In this document: positions 41,043 through 51,135 of the stretch, piece after piece
How the letters are laid out: each line of letters opens with the position of its first letter
How positions within the stretch are numbered: position 1 is the stretch's first letter
Source: Bacteroidota bacterium
GTDB taxonomy: Bacteria; Bacteroidota; Bacteroidia; Bacteroidales; Rikenellaceae
Direction of reading: 5' to 3'
DNA: 64,000 bases
NCBI GenBank assembly: GCA_023443765.1
Contig: JAEZTA010000002.1
Coordinates: 4,704 to 68,703 of the forward strand
Translations under genes and position numbers: made by a program
Notes under the pieces: generated by a model
What the model was told of the DNA's origin: nothing
Database searches by the model: none
What the model saw: only the letters and a program-made list of their open reading frames with translations

Positions 41043-43001
41043 TCAGAGCGTGCGCCCTTCGGTCTTGAAGGTGAACTTCGGCTCTTCATCCTTGGTCGAG
41101 CCGTCCTTGTACTTGATGGGCCAGACCTTGGCGTTGAGCAGTTCGTTCCAGATCTTTGCATCGTCCCACATCGACTTGACATAGACGATCCGCAGTACGG
41201 GAACTTCCTCCTCGTTCAGCGCTACGTCGAGGCGCGTGATGCCCTCCTTGAGCGAGAGGAACCCGCGGAAGTAGGGGAAGCTGCGCTTGATGAGCGGCTT
41301 CTCGATGCCCCGGCACTCGACTTCGTAAACGCCCTTGGGATATTTCTCGTCGTCGCCGTAGGTCTCAGTGTTGTGCTTGAACGGTGCCGAAAGGTCGCGG
41401 GTCTGTTCGAACATCAGGTCGAGGAACTCGCGGCGGGCGATTTTGCCGGCAGCGGGGTCGTAGCTCTTGAGCTGGTAGTGAACCGGAATTACCCGGACCT
41501 TGCCGCCGTGGGCCAGCATGTGAGCCTCCTTGACCTCGATCGAGTCGCGGAGCATCGTTTCGGGAACCGAGGCCGAAGGATCGACATAGAGCGTAACGGA
41601 TACCGGGCAGTCGTATTGTGCGTCGAAGCCGCAGATGCCGTCGATGTTGCGCAGGATGGCTCCGAAGTAGACCATGTCCATCTTATCGTGGAGTCCCTCG
41701 ACGCCGATGCGGACGATCGAAAGCGAATCGACGCCGGCTTTGGGCGAAGAGAACTTCATGGTCGTGGGCGCGAAGATCGCCTTGTCGATACCCGTCTGGT
41801 CGATGGTCGCGGGGTCGTAGCTGATGACTACCGCATGGCGTTTGACGAACGTTTTCACGCCGTAGACGCCCGGCACTTTCTGCATCTTGGACGAGAAGGC
41901 CTTCGAGCTGCCGAAGCATTTCACCGACGTGAGGCCCTCGATCTCGTAGGTCTGCATGCCTTCGACCTGTTCGTAATTGCCCCACTTCTCGTCGATGGTC
42001 GGGAGTTCCCAGTGACTGCCGAACCAGAGTGCCGCGCCGAAGAGCACGACGGCCAGGATGCCGGGCAGCCAGCGGAACGACCGCTTGCAGCCGACCTGCA
42101 GCGAATCCTCGGGACAAGCCGAGACGCAGGTTCCGCAGAGTGTACAGTCGATATGCTTGACCTTGTCGAGGTTCTTGATGTCGATCGAATAGGGGCATTT
42201 GCGGCGGCAAACGTCGCACTTGGTGCACGTAGCTTCGTCGCGGACGATGTGCAGCAGCGGGAAGACCTTGCTTCGGAGGTAGATCATCTCCCAGAGGTAA
42301 CCCACGACGCAGGCGGCGCCCAGCGCCCATATCCAGGCGAAAGTTACGTTCAGTAGTCCGAGCACCCACAGCAGGATGACGATGCCGACGAAAGTGATCG
42401 TGAACTTGAAGATGTTGCTCAGCGCGCCCAGCGGGCAGATGTATTTACACCAGAACATTTTGATGAAGAAACTGCCGAGGAAGAGCACCGTAATCGAAAC
42501 GATGGTCATCCAGGCGGTGATTTCACCCTTGAATCCCGTAGCAATGGCGTAATAGGGGTCGAAATTCTTGCAGAAAAGTTCGCTGCTCGATACCGACATG
42601 TAGAAGACGTAGAACAGCAGCGCGTATTTGATGATGCGCAAGGCGCGGTCGGCGACACTTCCCGGGCGGATTTCGGCGTTTACTTTGAGCTTTTTACCGC
42701 CTTTACCCATCCATTCGCTGACGGTTCCCAGCGGGCAGAGGTAGCCGCAGAAGAGTTTGCTGAAAAGCACGACTCCCACGACGAGCATGACGCCTACCAT
42801 GATCTGCACCATGGACATCGAACAGGCCAGCGAGTTGCGTACCAGGTAACTGCCCAGCGCCTGCAGTCCGCCGAACGGGCAGTAGGCCTCCACGTCCGCG
42901 GGTTTCTCCCCGAGGGTGAGCCCGTAGACCACGAATCCCACGATTGCTGCGAGCGTGCCCCACTGCAGCAAATTCTTTAACCAATTGCTTTTTCTTTTCA
43001 T
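41043..43001 (-). CDS. NapH/CcoG-like polyferredoxin membrane protein with HMA-like domain
   Basis: A 652-residue inner-membrane protein. About six membrane segments lie in residues 10-235, with cytoplasmic-loop Cys motifs typical of NapH/NosR: CPFGGLQ, CGYLCPLG and CKYICPLG. Two [4Fe-4S] ferredoxin motifs follow at about 255-305 (CTKCDVCRRKCPYSID and CTLCGTCVSACPEDSL). After another membrane helix (WLPGILAVVLFGAALW) comes a domain resembling an HMA metal-binding fold (VKCFGSSKAFSSKMQKV) but with one Cys rather than CxxC. The last 200 residues are unfamiliar. It likely passes electrons across the membrane, perhaps for metal reduction or cofactor maturation. It is a single gene with its own -7 box. 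Confidence 0.82.
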   Translation of the reverse strand: MKRKSNWLKNLLQWGTLAAIVGFVVYGLTLGEKPADVEAYCPFGGLQALGSYLVRNSLACSMSMVQIMVGVMLVVGVVLFSKLFCGYLCPLGTVSEWMGKGGKKLKVNAEIRPGSVADRALRIIKYALLFYVFYMSVSSSELFCKNFDPYYAIATGFKGEITAWMTIVSITVLFLGSFFIKMFWCKYICPLGALSNIFKFTITFVGIVILLWVLGLLNVTFAWIWALGAACVVGYLWEMIYLRSKVFPLLHIVRDEATCTKCDVCRRKCPYSIDIKNLDKVKHIDCTLCGTCVSACPEDSLQVGCKRSFRWLPGILAVVLFGAALWFGSHWELPTIDEKWGNYEQVEGMQTYEIEGLTSVKCFGSSKAFSSKMQKVPGVYGVKTFVKRHAVVISYDPATIDQTGIDKAIFAPTTMKFSSPKAGVDSLSIVRIGVEGLHDKMDMVYFGAILRNIDGICGFDAQYDCPVSVTLYVDPSASVPETMLRDSIEVKEAHMLAHGGKVRVIPVHYQLKSYDPAAGKIARREFLDLMFEQTRDLSAPFKHNTETYGDDEKYPKGVYEVECRGIEKPLIKRSFPYFRGFLSLKEGITRLDVALNEEEVPVLRIVYVKSMWDDAKIWNELLNAKVWPIKYKDGSTKDEEPKFTFKTEGRTL

Positions 43002-43032
43002 TTATTCGGGTTGTAAATGGTGTGTGTTAACG

Positions 43033-43040
43033 CAAAGGTA
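43033..43040 (-). promoter_or_regulatory. -7 box for the polyferredoxin gene
   Basis: The minus strand reads TACCTTTG, matching TAnnTTTG, 31 bases before the ferredoxin start codon. No convincing -33 box. Confidence 0.55.
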
Positions 43041-43105
43041 ATTATTTTGACGGGTAATTAGTACGCATTGTTCGTTTTTTTAGACCCTTCTACGCGACTT
43101 TTTCG

Positions 43106-43113
43106 TATATTTG
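43106..43113 (+). promoter_or_regulatory. -7 box for the M16 peptidase gene
   Basis: TATATTTG matches TAnnTTTG and lies 33 bases before the ATG at 43147. No convincing -33 box. Confidence 0.62.
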
Positions 43114-43146
43114 TGAGACTACACCACGTAATAAAGCGAATCCACG

Positions 43147-45966
43147 ATGAAAAAATCTGTTTTGATCCGTGCGGTCCTGTTTTGTCTGCTGGCCCTTCCG
43201 GCTGCGGCGCAGGTCCCCGCAGCCCCGCAGGAAAAGATGCCCCTCGACAGCGAGGTCCGCGTCGGGCGACTCGACAACGGAATGACCTATTACATCCGTC
43301 ATTACGACAATCCCAAACAGCGGGCGGACTTCTTTATCGCCCACGATGTCGGCGCCCTGCAGGAGGAGGACAACCAGAACGGACTGGCCCATTTCCTCGA
43401 ACACATGGCCTTCAACGGGACGAAGCATTTTCCCGGGAAAGGAATTCTCAACTACCTGGCGGCCAGCGGCGTGCGCTTCGGCTACAACGTCAATGCCTAC
43501 ACCTCGCGCGACCGTACGGTCTACAATGTTTCGAACGTGCCGCTGGTGCGCGAAGGGCTGGTGGATTCGCTGCTGCTGATCCTCCACGACTGGTCCTACT
43601 ATATCGCGTGTGAACCTGCCGAAATCGAGTCGGAGCGGGGTGTGATCCGCGAGGAGTGGCGGCGTGGCAACGACGCCCGTTCGCGCATGGTCCGCAAGTC
43701 GGCGCAGGTCGAATACGACGGATCGAAATACGCCCGGCGCGACGTGATCGGCGACATGGACATCGTCAACAATTTCGAGCGGCAGACGCTCATCGACTTT
43801 TACCACAAGTGGTACCGTCCCGATTTGCAGGCGGTGATCGTCGTGGGCGACGTGGATGTGGACGCCATGGAGCAGAAAATCCGCACGCTGATGTCGTCGA
43901 TCCCGAAGGCCGAAAACCCGGCTCCGAAGGAGGTTTACGACATTCCCTGGCGCGATAAGCCCCGCTACGGTGTGGTGACCGACCCCGAGACCAAGGCCGT
44001 GGCCGTGAAACTGATCTTTTACCAGCCTTACCCGTCGGCTGAGGAGCGTGCGACGGTGGGCGTCGTGCGCGACGACCTGGCGCGCAAAGTCTTCCTCGAA
44101 ATGGCCCGCACCCGGCTGGCGGAGGCGGAGAAGCGTCCCGATGCGCGTTACAAGCGCGTCGTGGCCGTTACCGGGAGCCTCGCCACATGCCGCAACAACT
44201 TCATGCTGACGGCCCTGCCCAAAGAGCAGAACATGCGCGAAGCGCTGGCGGGCATCCTGACCGATGTGGAGCAGATGCGCCGCTACGGATTCAGCAACGA
44301 GGAGTTCGAGGCGGCCAAAGCCAAGGTCGCCAGGGCCGAGAAGAGTGCGCAGGAGAAATACCGGCTCGCTACGAACACCGAACTGGCGGGAAGGTATGTG
44401 GAGCATTTCACGCGCAACGTACCTTATGTGACGCCCGACGACCGGGCCCGGATCGTCGGGGAGCAGCTCGAAGCCCTGACGCCCGAGGCGGTGAACCGCC
44501 TGCGCGTCGCCATGACCTCGCCCAAGGGGATGCTCGTGCTGGTGTCGTCGCCCGAGGAGTATCTGGACAAGGTTCCCGCGGAGGCGGACGCTTTCGGGCT
44601 GATCGACTCGGTGAAGCGGGCGAAGATAGCCCGTCCCGAGCGCAGTGGAAAAGCCGCAGGTCCGCTTTTCACGGCGGAGGTGAAGCCCGGGAAGGTGGTC
44701 AAAACCCGCAAGGCGGCCTTCGGGACCGAGGAGTGGACGCTTTCGAACGGCGTGAAGGTCTTCTGGCGGACGGTTCCCGAGGTGATCGGTGCGCGCAAGA
44801 TCGGCGTGGCGGCGGTTAACGAGGGCGGGTTTGCCCGCGACAACGATGTCGAAGGCATGTTCCTGCTCCAGAACTATGTCCGCACGATGGGGGTGAAGAA
44901 CCTCGACCGCAGCGGGATGCGCGACCTGCTTTCGGCCCACGACGCCAGCCTGATGGCGACGCTGGGGCGCGATGCGGGCGTCTTCTCAGGATCGGCGGGC
45001 GCGGCCGATTTCGAACTGTTGTTGCAACTGCTGCACCTCTATATCACCGAACCCAATTTCTCGGAACAGGCCTACGGCGATTATATCGGTCTGGCCCGCA
45101 CGTCGCTCGGGAAGGAGAAGTCGCCCAAGGCGCTTTTCGCCGAGCGTGCCGACAGCGCGAAATACGGCGGCCATAGGTGGTTGCAGCGCGCGATGCCCGC
45201 AACGCTCGACCGCTTCGACCGGGAGGCGGCCCGCAAACTCTACGACAAACTCTTCGGCAATGTCGCCGACTTCGTCTTCTTCTTCGCGGGCGAGATGCCT
45301 GCCGACGAGGCGCGGCCGCTCATCGAGAAATACATCGGTTCGCTGCCCGCGGCCCCGAAGCAGAAATTCAAGCGGGAGGATTTGGAGATCGTACCCGGTA
45401 CGACGGAGTACGACGCGGTTTTCCCCGGCGCCGTGACCCCCAAATCGACGATCGAGCGCATCTACCACGGGAAGTTCGACTATACGCCGGCGAATTACGC
45501 TGCGCTGCGTTACGTTTCCTACATCCTCGGGGCCCGTTACCTGACGACCGTGCGCGAGGAGAAGGGCGGAACCTATTACATCGGCGTGCACGACGAGGTC
45601 GGAGCCCGTCCCCGCGGTTACTGCCACCTGGTGGTGAGCTTCGAGACCGATCCCAAACTGCGCGAAATGCTGCTGGGCGAGGTGCAGAAGGGCATCGAGC
45701 AGTTGGCCGCGGAAGCTCCCTCGGAGCAGGAGGTGAACGAAGCGATGCTTTACTTTAAGAAAGTCAACGCCGAACGCAAGTCGAAGAACCTGAAATCCAC
45801 CTCCTACTGGCTCAACAAGATGCGGGCGGAGTATTTCGACGGTGTCGATCTGGATAAGGACAACGAGGCGGTCTTTACAGCCGTGACGCCCGACGAGGTG
45901 CGCCGCCTCACGCGTGAGATTCTCGCGCAGGGCAACCGCTATACGGCGGTTTTCACGCAGGAGTAA
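43147..45966 (+). CDS. M16 family zinc metallopeptidase (pitrilysin-like), exported
   Basis: A 939-residue periplasmic protease with signal peptide (VLFCLLALPAAAQ). The inverted zinc motif HFLEH sits at about residues 82-86, with the distal Glu in ESERGVIREEWRR, so the first domain is catalytic. The second half (about 500-939) repeats the M16 fold without the zinc site (EWTLSNGVKVFWR start, REEKGGTYYIGVHDE near the end), as in full-length pitrilysins with four roughly 230-residue domains. These enzymes digest small unfolded peptides in a closed chamber. The gene stands alone, between its own promoter and a terminator, near the S46 peptidase, so both may serve peptide use. Confidence 0.94.
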   Translation: MKKSVLIRAVLFCLLALPAAAQVPAAPQEKMPLDSEVRVGRLDNGMTYYIRHYDNPKQRADFFIAHDVGALQEEDNQNGLAHFLEHMAFNGTKHFPGKGILNYLAASGVRFGYNVNAYTSRDRTVYNVSNVPLVREGLVDSLLLILHDWSYYIACEPAEIESERGVIREEWRRGNDARSRMVRKSAQVEYDGSKYARRDVIGDMDIVNNFERQTLIDFYHKWYRPDLQAVIVVGDVDVDAMEQKIRTLMSSIPKAENPAPKEVYDIPWRDKPRYGVVTDPETKAVAVKLIFYQPYPSAEERATVGVVRDDLARKVFLEMARTRLAEAEKRPDARYKRVVAVTGSLATCRNNFMLTALPKEQNMREALAGILTDVEQMRRYGFSNEEFEAAKAKVARAEKSAQEKYRLATNTELAGRYVEHFTRNVPYVTPDDRARIVGEQLEALTPEAVNRLRVAMTSPKGMLVLVSSPEEYLDKVPAEADAFGLIDSVKRAKIARPERSGKAAGPLFTAEVKPGKVVKTRKAAFGTEEWTLSNGVKVFWRTVPEVIGARKIGVAAVNEGGFARDNDVEGMFLLQNYVRTMGVKNLDRSGMRDLLSAHDASLMATLGRDAGVFSGSAGAADFELLLQLLHLYITEPNFSEQAYGDYIGLARTSLGKEKSPKALFAERADSAKYGGHRWLQRAMPATLDRFDREAARKLYDKLFGNVADFVFFFAGEMPADEARPLIEKYIGSLPAAPKQKFKREDLEIVPGTTEYDAVFPGAVTPKSTIERIYHGKFDYTPANYAALRYVSYILGARYLTTVREEKGGTYYIGVHDEVGARPRGYCHLVVSFETDPKLREMLLGEVQKGIEQLAAEAPSEQEVNEAMLYFKKVNAERKSKNLKSTSYWLNKMRAEYFDGVDLDKDNEAVFTAVTPDEVRRLTREILAQGNRYTAVFTQE

Positions 45967-45985
45967 CACACGCACCGAAACGAAA

Positions 45986-46017
45986 CCCGGGCGACCATCG
46001 AGGCCGCCCGGGTTTTT
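45986..46017 (+). terminator. Terminator after the M16 peptidase gene
   Basis: CCCGGGCG (45986-45993) pairs with CGCCCGGG (46005-46012) and is followed by five T. It lies between convergent genes. Confidence 0.87.
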
Positions 46018-46035
46018 CGTGCATATGTCGCAGCG

Positions 46036-48033
46036 CTATTTGCGCGTGATCTTCAGGGCGAAGCCACCTCCGGGGGCCATCTTCACCGTCATCTTCCGGT
46101 TGGCAGGGATTTCGACCGCTTCGCGTTTGTAGTCGCGGGCGGCCTTGTCGGCGTTGACGCCGTCGCGGAACAGTTCGGCGGTGTAGGCGCCGTCGCCCAG
46201 GAAGCCGAGGTCGATGGTCAGTTCGCGGGCATTCCAGTCGGTCATGCCGCCGACGTACCACGTGTCGCCCTTGCGGCGTGCGATGGAGACGTATTCGCCG
46301 ACACGGCCGTCGAGGCCTACGGTCTCATCCCACGTCGTCGGGATGTTGGCGATGAATTCCGTGCATTCCGGCTCGCGCATGTAGTTCGACGGCGAGTCGC
46401 ACAGCATGTTGAACGGCGATTCGAAAATCACGTACTCGGCCAGCTGGCGGCAGCGCGTACCCTGGCTCATCGCCTCGGAGCCTACGGCGCGGAAGTTCCG
46501 GCGCGTGGCGTTGCGCATGGCACCCTGCGTGTAGTCCATCGGTCCGGCGAGCATGCGGATGAAGGGGATCGTCACGTCGTAGGTCACCATGTCGGTCTTT
46601 TCGCTGGTCCACTTCATCTGCTCCAGGCCGAAGACCCCTTCGAAGTTGAGCACGTTGGGGTAGGTGCGCTGGATTCCCGCGGGCTTGTGGTAGCCGTGCA
46701 TGTCGAGGAACAGGTGGTATTTGGCGGCCGTTTCCGCGAGGCGATAGGTGAAATCGGCGATCTTCTGGTCGTCGCGGTCGAGGAAGTCGACCTTGAAGCC
46801 CTTGATGCCCATCTCCGAATAGTGCTTGCAGACGCGTTCGAGGTCGCGTTCCGTAGCATAGAATCCGGCCCAGAGGACGATGCCCACGCCGCGCTCCTTA
46901 CCGTAGGCGACCAGTTCGGGCAGGTTGATCTCGGGAACGACCTGGAAAAGGTCGGCCTTCTTGTTTACAGCCCAGCCTTCGTCGAGGATGACGTATTCGA
47001 TGCCGTGGTCGGCGGCGAAGTCGATGTAGTATTTGTAGGTCTCGTTGTTGATGCCCGACTCGAAGTCAACGTCGTAGAGGTTCCAGGTGTTCCACCAGTC
47101 CCAGGCCACCTTGCCGGGTTTGATCCACGAGATGTCCTCCACGCGCGAAGGCGATGCGAGGCGGTAAACCAGGTCGTTGTCGGCCAGCTGGATGTCCTGT
47201 CCGGCGATGGCGAAGACACGCCACGGGAAGGTGCGGGTTCCCTTGGTGCGGGCGATGAAGTCCTCCCGCTCGGTCACCAGCAGCTGCAGCTCGTTGTGGC
47301 CGCCCTGCACCTCTTTGGCGGGGTAGGGCGCAAAGTTGCCGCGCAGCGCCTTTTCACCCGTGGGGTTGTAGACGTACATGCCCGGGTAGTCCTCCAGGTC
47401 GGCCTCGGTGATGACGACCTTGGCCTGTCCGGCGTCGATGAGCACGGGCAGGAAAGCCAGGTGGTCGTCGGCGACTTTGGAGACGGGCTGGGTGGAATAG
47501 GTGTTCTCGAAGCTGTTGAAGTAGTAGCGGGCCAGCCCCGGCTCCTTCTTGCCGTCGCGGGCGTAGGGAACCAGCGTCGTGAAGTCTTCCGGAAAACGGA
47601 TATCCACCAACTCGTCGGCGACGGTGATTTCACCCTTCATGGAGGTTTGGAACCGGTAAGCCACGCCGTCGTCATAGGCGCGGAAAGCTATTTCGTAGTC
47701 GCCTTTGAAGGCGAGCGTCAGGGCGTTGTAGCGGTCCTTGACCGTGCTGCGCTTGTAGAAGGGAGCCTCGATGGTTTCGTCGACGCTTTTCGTCGATGCT
47801 TTGCGCACGACGGCTTTCTGGCCGAGGACGCGCCCGTCGGAGAGCGTCAGCGAGAGCTGCGAGGGAGCGATCAGCTCTTTGCCGTCGCGGGAAACAGAGT
47901 AGGTGACGGCGTCCGCGCCAGCCTCTACGCGAACGGCGATTTTCCCGTCGGGGGAGGTCAGTTCGTAGGTCTTGGCTGCGGAAATTCCGGTCCCGGCACT
48001 GAATAGAAGGAGTGTCAGAAGTAGTTTTTTCAT
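46036..48033 (-). CDS. GH97 glycoside hydrolase (retaining, alpha-galactosidase-type)
   Basis: A 665-residue exported glycosidase with signal [17 protein letters not shown]. The GH97 N-terminal beta-sandwich (about 22-290) begins [15 protein letters not shown] and contains YRFQTSMKG. The catalytic barrel has [27 protein letters not shown] and [13 protein letters not shown]. The Asp in KVDF (about residue 416) is where retaining GH97b enzymes have their nucleophile; inverting SusB-type GH97a enzymes lack it, so an alpha-galactosidase-like activity is favoured. [21 protein letters not shown] near the end is typical of the family. It is a single gene, downstream on the same strand of an orphan outer-membrane barrel (74 bases), which may supply its substrate. 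Confidence 0.92.
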   Translation of the reverse strand: MKKLLLTLLLFSAGTGISAAKTYELTSPDGKIAVRVEAGADAVTYSVSRDGKELIAPSQLSLTLSDGRVLGQKAVVRKASTKSVDETIEAPFYKRSTVKDRYNALTLAFKGDYEIAFRAYDDGVAYRFQTSMKGEITVADELVDIRFPEDFTTLVPYARDGKKEPGLARYYFNSFENTYSTQPVSKVADDHLAFLPVLIDAGQAKVVITEADLEDYPGMYVYNPTGEKALRGNFAPYPAKEVQGGHNELQLLVTEREDFIARTKGTRTFPWRVFAIAGQDIQLADNDLVYRLASPSRVEDISWIKPGKVAWDWWNTWNLYDVDFESGINNETYKYYIDFAADHGIEYVILDEGWAVNKKADLFQVVPEINLPELVAYGKERGVGIVLWAGFYATERDLERVCKHYSEMGIKGFKVDFLDRDDQKIADFTYRLAETAAKYHLFLDMHGYHKPAGIQRTYPNVLNFEGVFGLEQMKWTSEKTDMVTYDVTIPFIRMLAGPMDYTQGAMRNATRRNFRAVGSEAMSQGTRCRQLAEYVIFESPFNMLCDSPSNYMREPECTEFIANIPTTWDETVGLDGRVGEYVSIARRKGDTWYVGGMTDWNARELTIDLGFLGDGAYTAELFRDGVNADKAARDYKREAVEIPANRKMTVKMAPGGGFALKITRK

Positions 48034-48107
48034 AATGAGTTATTGGGTTTGGGTACGAAAATAGTGAAAAAACCGCGAATAACCGGTCTTTTCCGGAAAA
48101 AAAGGGA

Positions 48108-50939
48108 CTACTTTCCTTTCAGCGCATCCAGCACGGCGTTGCGCTGGCGGCGGAAAAAACGCAGGTTGTAAGTGAGTTGGAACGAGACGTAACGGCCGAT
48201 GCCGAGGTTCGTGACGTTGCGCAGCGTGGTGCCCGTCACCGTGCGGCGGAAGGTGGTGCCGTTCTGGTCGAGGATGTCGTTCACCCCGACGCTCGCTTCG
48301 CCGAGGCCGTTGCGGAAGAGTTTGACGCCGAGCATCGCGTTGCAGATCAGGCGCTCTTCGAGGAACGTGTCCGTGATTCCCTTGTAATAGTTATAGTCGG
48401 CATTGGCGCGCACGACGAGGCGTTTCCAGATGACGAACGTCGTTTCGGCTTTCGCCGTCTGGCTGAAATAGGTGTTGTCAAGCGTGCGCACCTGCGACGA
48501 ACTTTTGCTCACGTTGTAACGACCCGTGTAGCTCAGGCGGAAATCCACCGATTCGGAGATGTTGCTCCCGAGCGTCAGTCCGGCATTGTAGACGTTGTTG
48601 TTCAGTTCGTTGCGTTCGCCGTTGATAATGCTCGGGATACGGCCCGTCGAGACGCCCGCCCGGAAGTTGAGGTTCGAGCGCAGCCAGGGAACCGGCATGC
48701 CGTAGTTGACGCTGGCGCGCAGGCTCCAGAGTCCCCGGAGGTTGACCGGCTTGGTGTACTGGTTACCTTCGCCGAGCAGCGTCCCTTCGTCGTCGATCAC
48801 GAAATCCGGGGAGTCGATCACCAGCGAGTCGGTGATGGTGTTGGGGCTGACCGTCGCCTCCGCCGAGACGGTGAAGGTGCGCCCTTTGGCCGGATTGGCC
48901 CGGATGTACTGGCCCGAAAGACGGTGGGTATAGACCGGGTCGAGGCCGGGGTTTCCGGCGAAGACGTTCTGGCGGTTGGTGGTGTTGACGATGTCCTGCA
49001 GGTCGGTGGCCCGGGGATTCGACGTGCGTCCCGAAGCGTTGAACTTCAAGGTGTTGTTGCGGTTGATGTTGATGTTCGCAACGACGCTGTAGGTGAGGTT
49101 GTCGAACGACGTTTCGGTCTTCCGTCCGTAGGGGAAGACGTAGTCGCTGCTGAATCCGGCGTGCTGGTAGTAGAGTGTCGCCGCGACCTTCGTCTTTTTG
49201 AAATAGTACTGGTAGGTGCTGCCGACGCGGTGGGTCAGGTAGGCGTAATCGTACTCGGTGGACTGCTTCGGGTCGCGCTCGGGCCGGAACGCTTCGGTCT
49301 TGTTGTCGAAGATGAAGGTGTTGCGGCCGACGCTGTTGTCGGTGTAGTTGATGCGGTATTCGAGGCTCAGGCGCGAGCGTTTCGAGAGCGAACGGGTATA
49401 GCTCATGTTGCCGTTCACGTCGTAGCCCGGCTGGTCGCGGTCAGTGCGCGAGATGTTGCGCGAGGAGTAGTCCGTCGTGTCGCACTCGATGTTGTCGGGG
49501 TCGCGGAAGGTGTACTGCCGCGGGCGGCTCAGTTGGTCGTAACTGCGGTAGGTGCCCCCGATGCCGACGGTGAGGTTGTGCGACATTTTGCCCGGCAGAC
49601 GGTAGCGGTAGAGCAGGTAGTTCGAGACGTTGTATCCGTCGCTGTTGTTGTGGCCGAAGTTGCGGCGGCGGTTGACGAAGCGGATGTCGTCGTCGGAGAA
49701 CCTGTTGTCGGTGCGGCTCAGGAGTTCGTTGCGGTAGTTGTTGTCCTGCAGGCTGAACGAGGTGCGCATCATCATCGAATGGCGGTCGGAGAATTTGTAG
49801 TCGATGCGCGAGTTGAAGCGGTGGTTGAGGTTGAGCGTCTTCGAGTCGTTGCGGTCGTTGTAGAGCACCAGTTTGTCGGTCGACGTGAAGGTCTGGCGGT
49901 CGCTCAGGCTGGTGTTGTGGTTGTCGGTGCGGTTGAAGAAATAGCTGGCCGTGACCTTGCCCTTCGCGCCCCAGTCGTCGCTGTAATTGACGCCGACGGC
50001 CTGCACGGTGGAGATGCCGTCCAAGGGGCGTACCATGAAATTATTGCCGGACGACTTGCCCGACTGGTCGGTTGTACCGAGGATGTCCTCGAACGAGAAG
50101 TTCTGGCGGTTGATGTTGTTGACCAGTCCGACCACCGAGATGCGGCGGTCGTTGTCGAAAATGTTGACGTTGCCGCCGCCGATGTACTTGTCGGGGATGC
50201 CGTAAGCCCCGTAGAGGCGGCCGAAAGCGCCCCGCCGCTTGTCGGGGAGCGTCACGATGTTGAGCGACGTATGCCCTTCGCCGGTGTCCACGCCCGTGAA
50301 TTCCGACTGGTCGCTCTGCGAGTTGTAGATGTCGATGCTCTCGATCATGTCGGCCGGGATGTTGCGGATGGCCGACATCACGTCGTTGCCGAAAAATTCG
50401 CGTCCGTCGACGTAGACCCGCCGCACGGTGCGTCCCTGCGCCTCGATGCCGCCGTCGGCAACCTCCAGGCCGGGCATCTTCGAGATCAGCGACTCGGCGT
50501 CGGACCCGAACGAAACTTTGTAGGCCGAGGCGCGGTAGGAGAGCGTGTCGCCGCGTACAGACGAGCGTAACGCAGGGGCTTCGACGGTCACCTGGTCGAT
50601 AGCCTCGGCGCGGGGCGTGAGCCACAGCGAGTCGAGGAGGAGGGCCGCCGTGCCGACCTGCAGGTCGGTGCGCAGCGAGTCGTAGCCCAGCGAGGTGATC
50701 GTAAGGCGGTAGTCGCCGCGCGGGATGCGGGGGAACGTGCCGCGGCCTTCGATGTCCGAGGTGGTGTAGAAGGGCGTGGCTGCGGTGTCCGTACGGCTGC
50801 GCAGTTCGGCCACGGCCCCCACGACCGCTTCGCGCGTCACGCGGTCGGCGACGCGGAAACGCACGTCCGGGGACTGTGCCGCGGCAGTTGCGGCGCAGAA
50901 CAGCAGCAGTGGAAACAGCAATGCTTTTCTCGGGTTCAT
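48108..50939 (-). CDS. Orphan outer-membrane beta-barrel protein (TonB-receptor-like)
   Basis: A 943-residue outer-membrane protein with signal LLFPLLLFCAATAAAQ. Residues 22-105 are carboxypeptidase-regulatory-like (FRVADRVTREAVVGAVAEL). The plug-like part, about 115-230, has DAESLISKMPGLEVADGGIE, VRRVYVDGREFFGND and IDIYNSQSDQSEFTGVDTG. The remainder is a barrel with many Asn/Asp-rich turns (DRRISVVGLVNNINRQNFS). The C-terminus runs past the last strand with a basic tail (RRQRNAVLDALKGK), which is unusual for this group, where an aromatic end is the norm. Same family as the barrel at 29.6 kb, again with no SusD partner. Substrate unknown; GH97 lies directly downstream. Confidence 0.85.
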   Translation of the reverse strand: MNPRKALLFPLLLFCAATAAAQSPDVRFRVADRVTREAVVGAVAELRSRTDTAATPFYTTSDIEGRGTFPRIPRGDYRLTITSLGYDSLRTDLQVGTAALLLDSLWLTPRAEAIDQVTVEAPALRSSVRGDTLSYRASAYKVSFGSDAESLISKMPGLEVADGGIEAQGRTVRRVYVDGREFFGNDVMSAIRNIPADMIESIDIYNSQSDQSEFTGVDTGEGHTSLNIVTLPDKRRGAFGRLYGAYGIPDKYIGGGNVNIFDNDRRISVVGLVNNINRQNFSFEDILGTTDQSGKSSGNNFMVRPLDGISTVQAVGVNYSDDWGAKGKVTASYFFNRTDNHNTSLSDRQTFTSTDKLVLYNDRNDSKTLNLNHRFNSRIDYKFSDRHSMMMRTSFSLQDNNYRNELLSRTDNRFSDDDIRFVNRRRNFGHNNSDGYNVSNYLLYRYRLPGKMSHNLTVGIGGTYRSYDQLSRPRQYTFRDPDNIECDTTDYSSRNISRTDRDQPGYDVNGNMSYTRSLSKRSRLSLEYRINYTDNSVGRNTFIFDNKTEAFRPERDPKQSTEYDYAYLTHRVGSTYQYYFKKTKVAATLYYQHAGFSSDYVFPYGRKTETSFDNLTYSVVANININRNNTLKFNASGRTSNPRATDLQDIVNTTNRQNVFAGNPGLDPVYTHRLSGQYIRANPAKGRTFTVSAEATVSPNTITDSLVIDSPDFVIDDEGTLLGEGNQYTKPVNLRGLWSLRASVNYGMPVPWLRSNLNFRAGVSTGRIPSIINGERNELNNNVYNAGLTLGSNISESVDFRLSYTGRYNVSKSSSQVRTLDNTYFSQTAKAETTFVIWKRLVVRANADYNYYKGITDTFLEERLICNAMLGVKLFRNGLGEASVGVNDILDQNGTTFRRTVTGTTLRNVTNLGIGRYVSFQLTYNLRFFRRQRNAVLDALKGK

Positions 50940-51052
50940 CGGGTGAAGAGAATTCGACGGATAAAGATAATGGTTTTGTGCCTTTCATATACCCTTTTTT
51001 TGGATATTTTAGCATAATGGGATCTGTGTCGACTGTTTTTGATCAAAAAATA

Positions 51053-51084
51053 TTGCCGATTACCTCCGTCTTTCACTATATTTG
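51053..51084 (+). promoter_or_regulatory. Promoter of the radical SAM gene
   Basis: TATATTTG at 51077-51084 with TTG at 51053-51055 and a 21-bp spacer. The leader is about 45 bases to the ATG at 51136. Confidence 0.7.
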
Positions 51085-51135
51085 TCGAAATAATAGCGGA
51101 CGGCGTTCGTTTTGTCCGTAAACCGGGAACCTCAC

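Noticed and set aside
51112..51135. TTG start adding eight residues to the radical SAM protein
   Set aside because: The ATG at 51136 gives the typical start and suits the leader length from the promoter.
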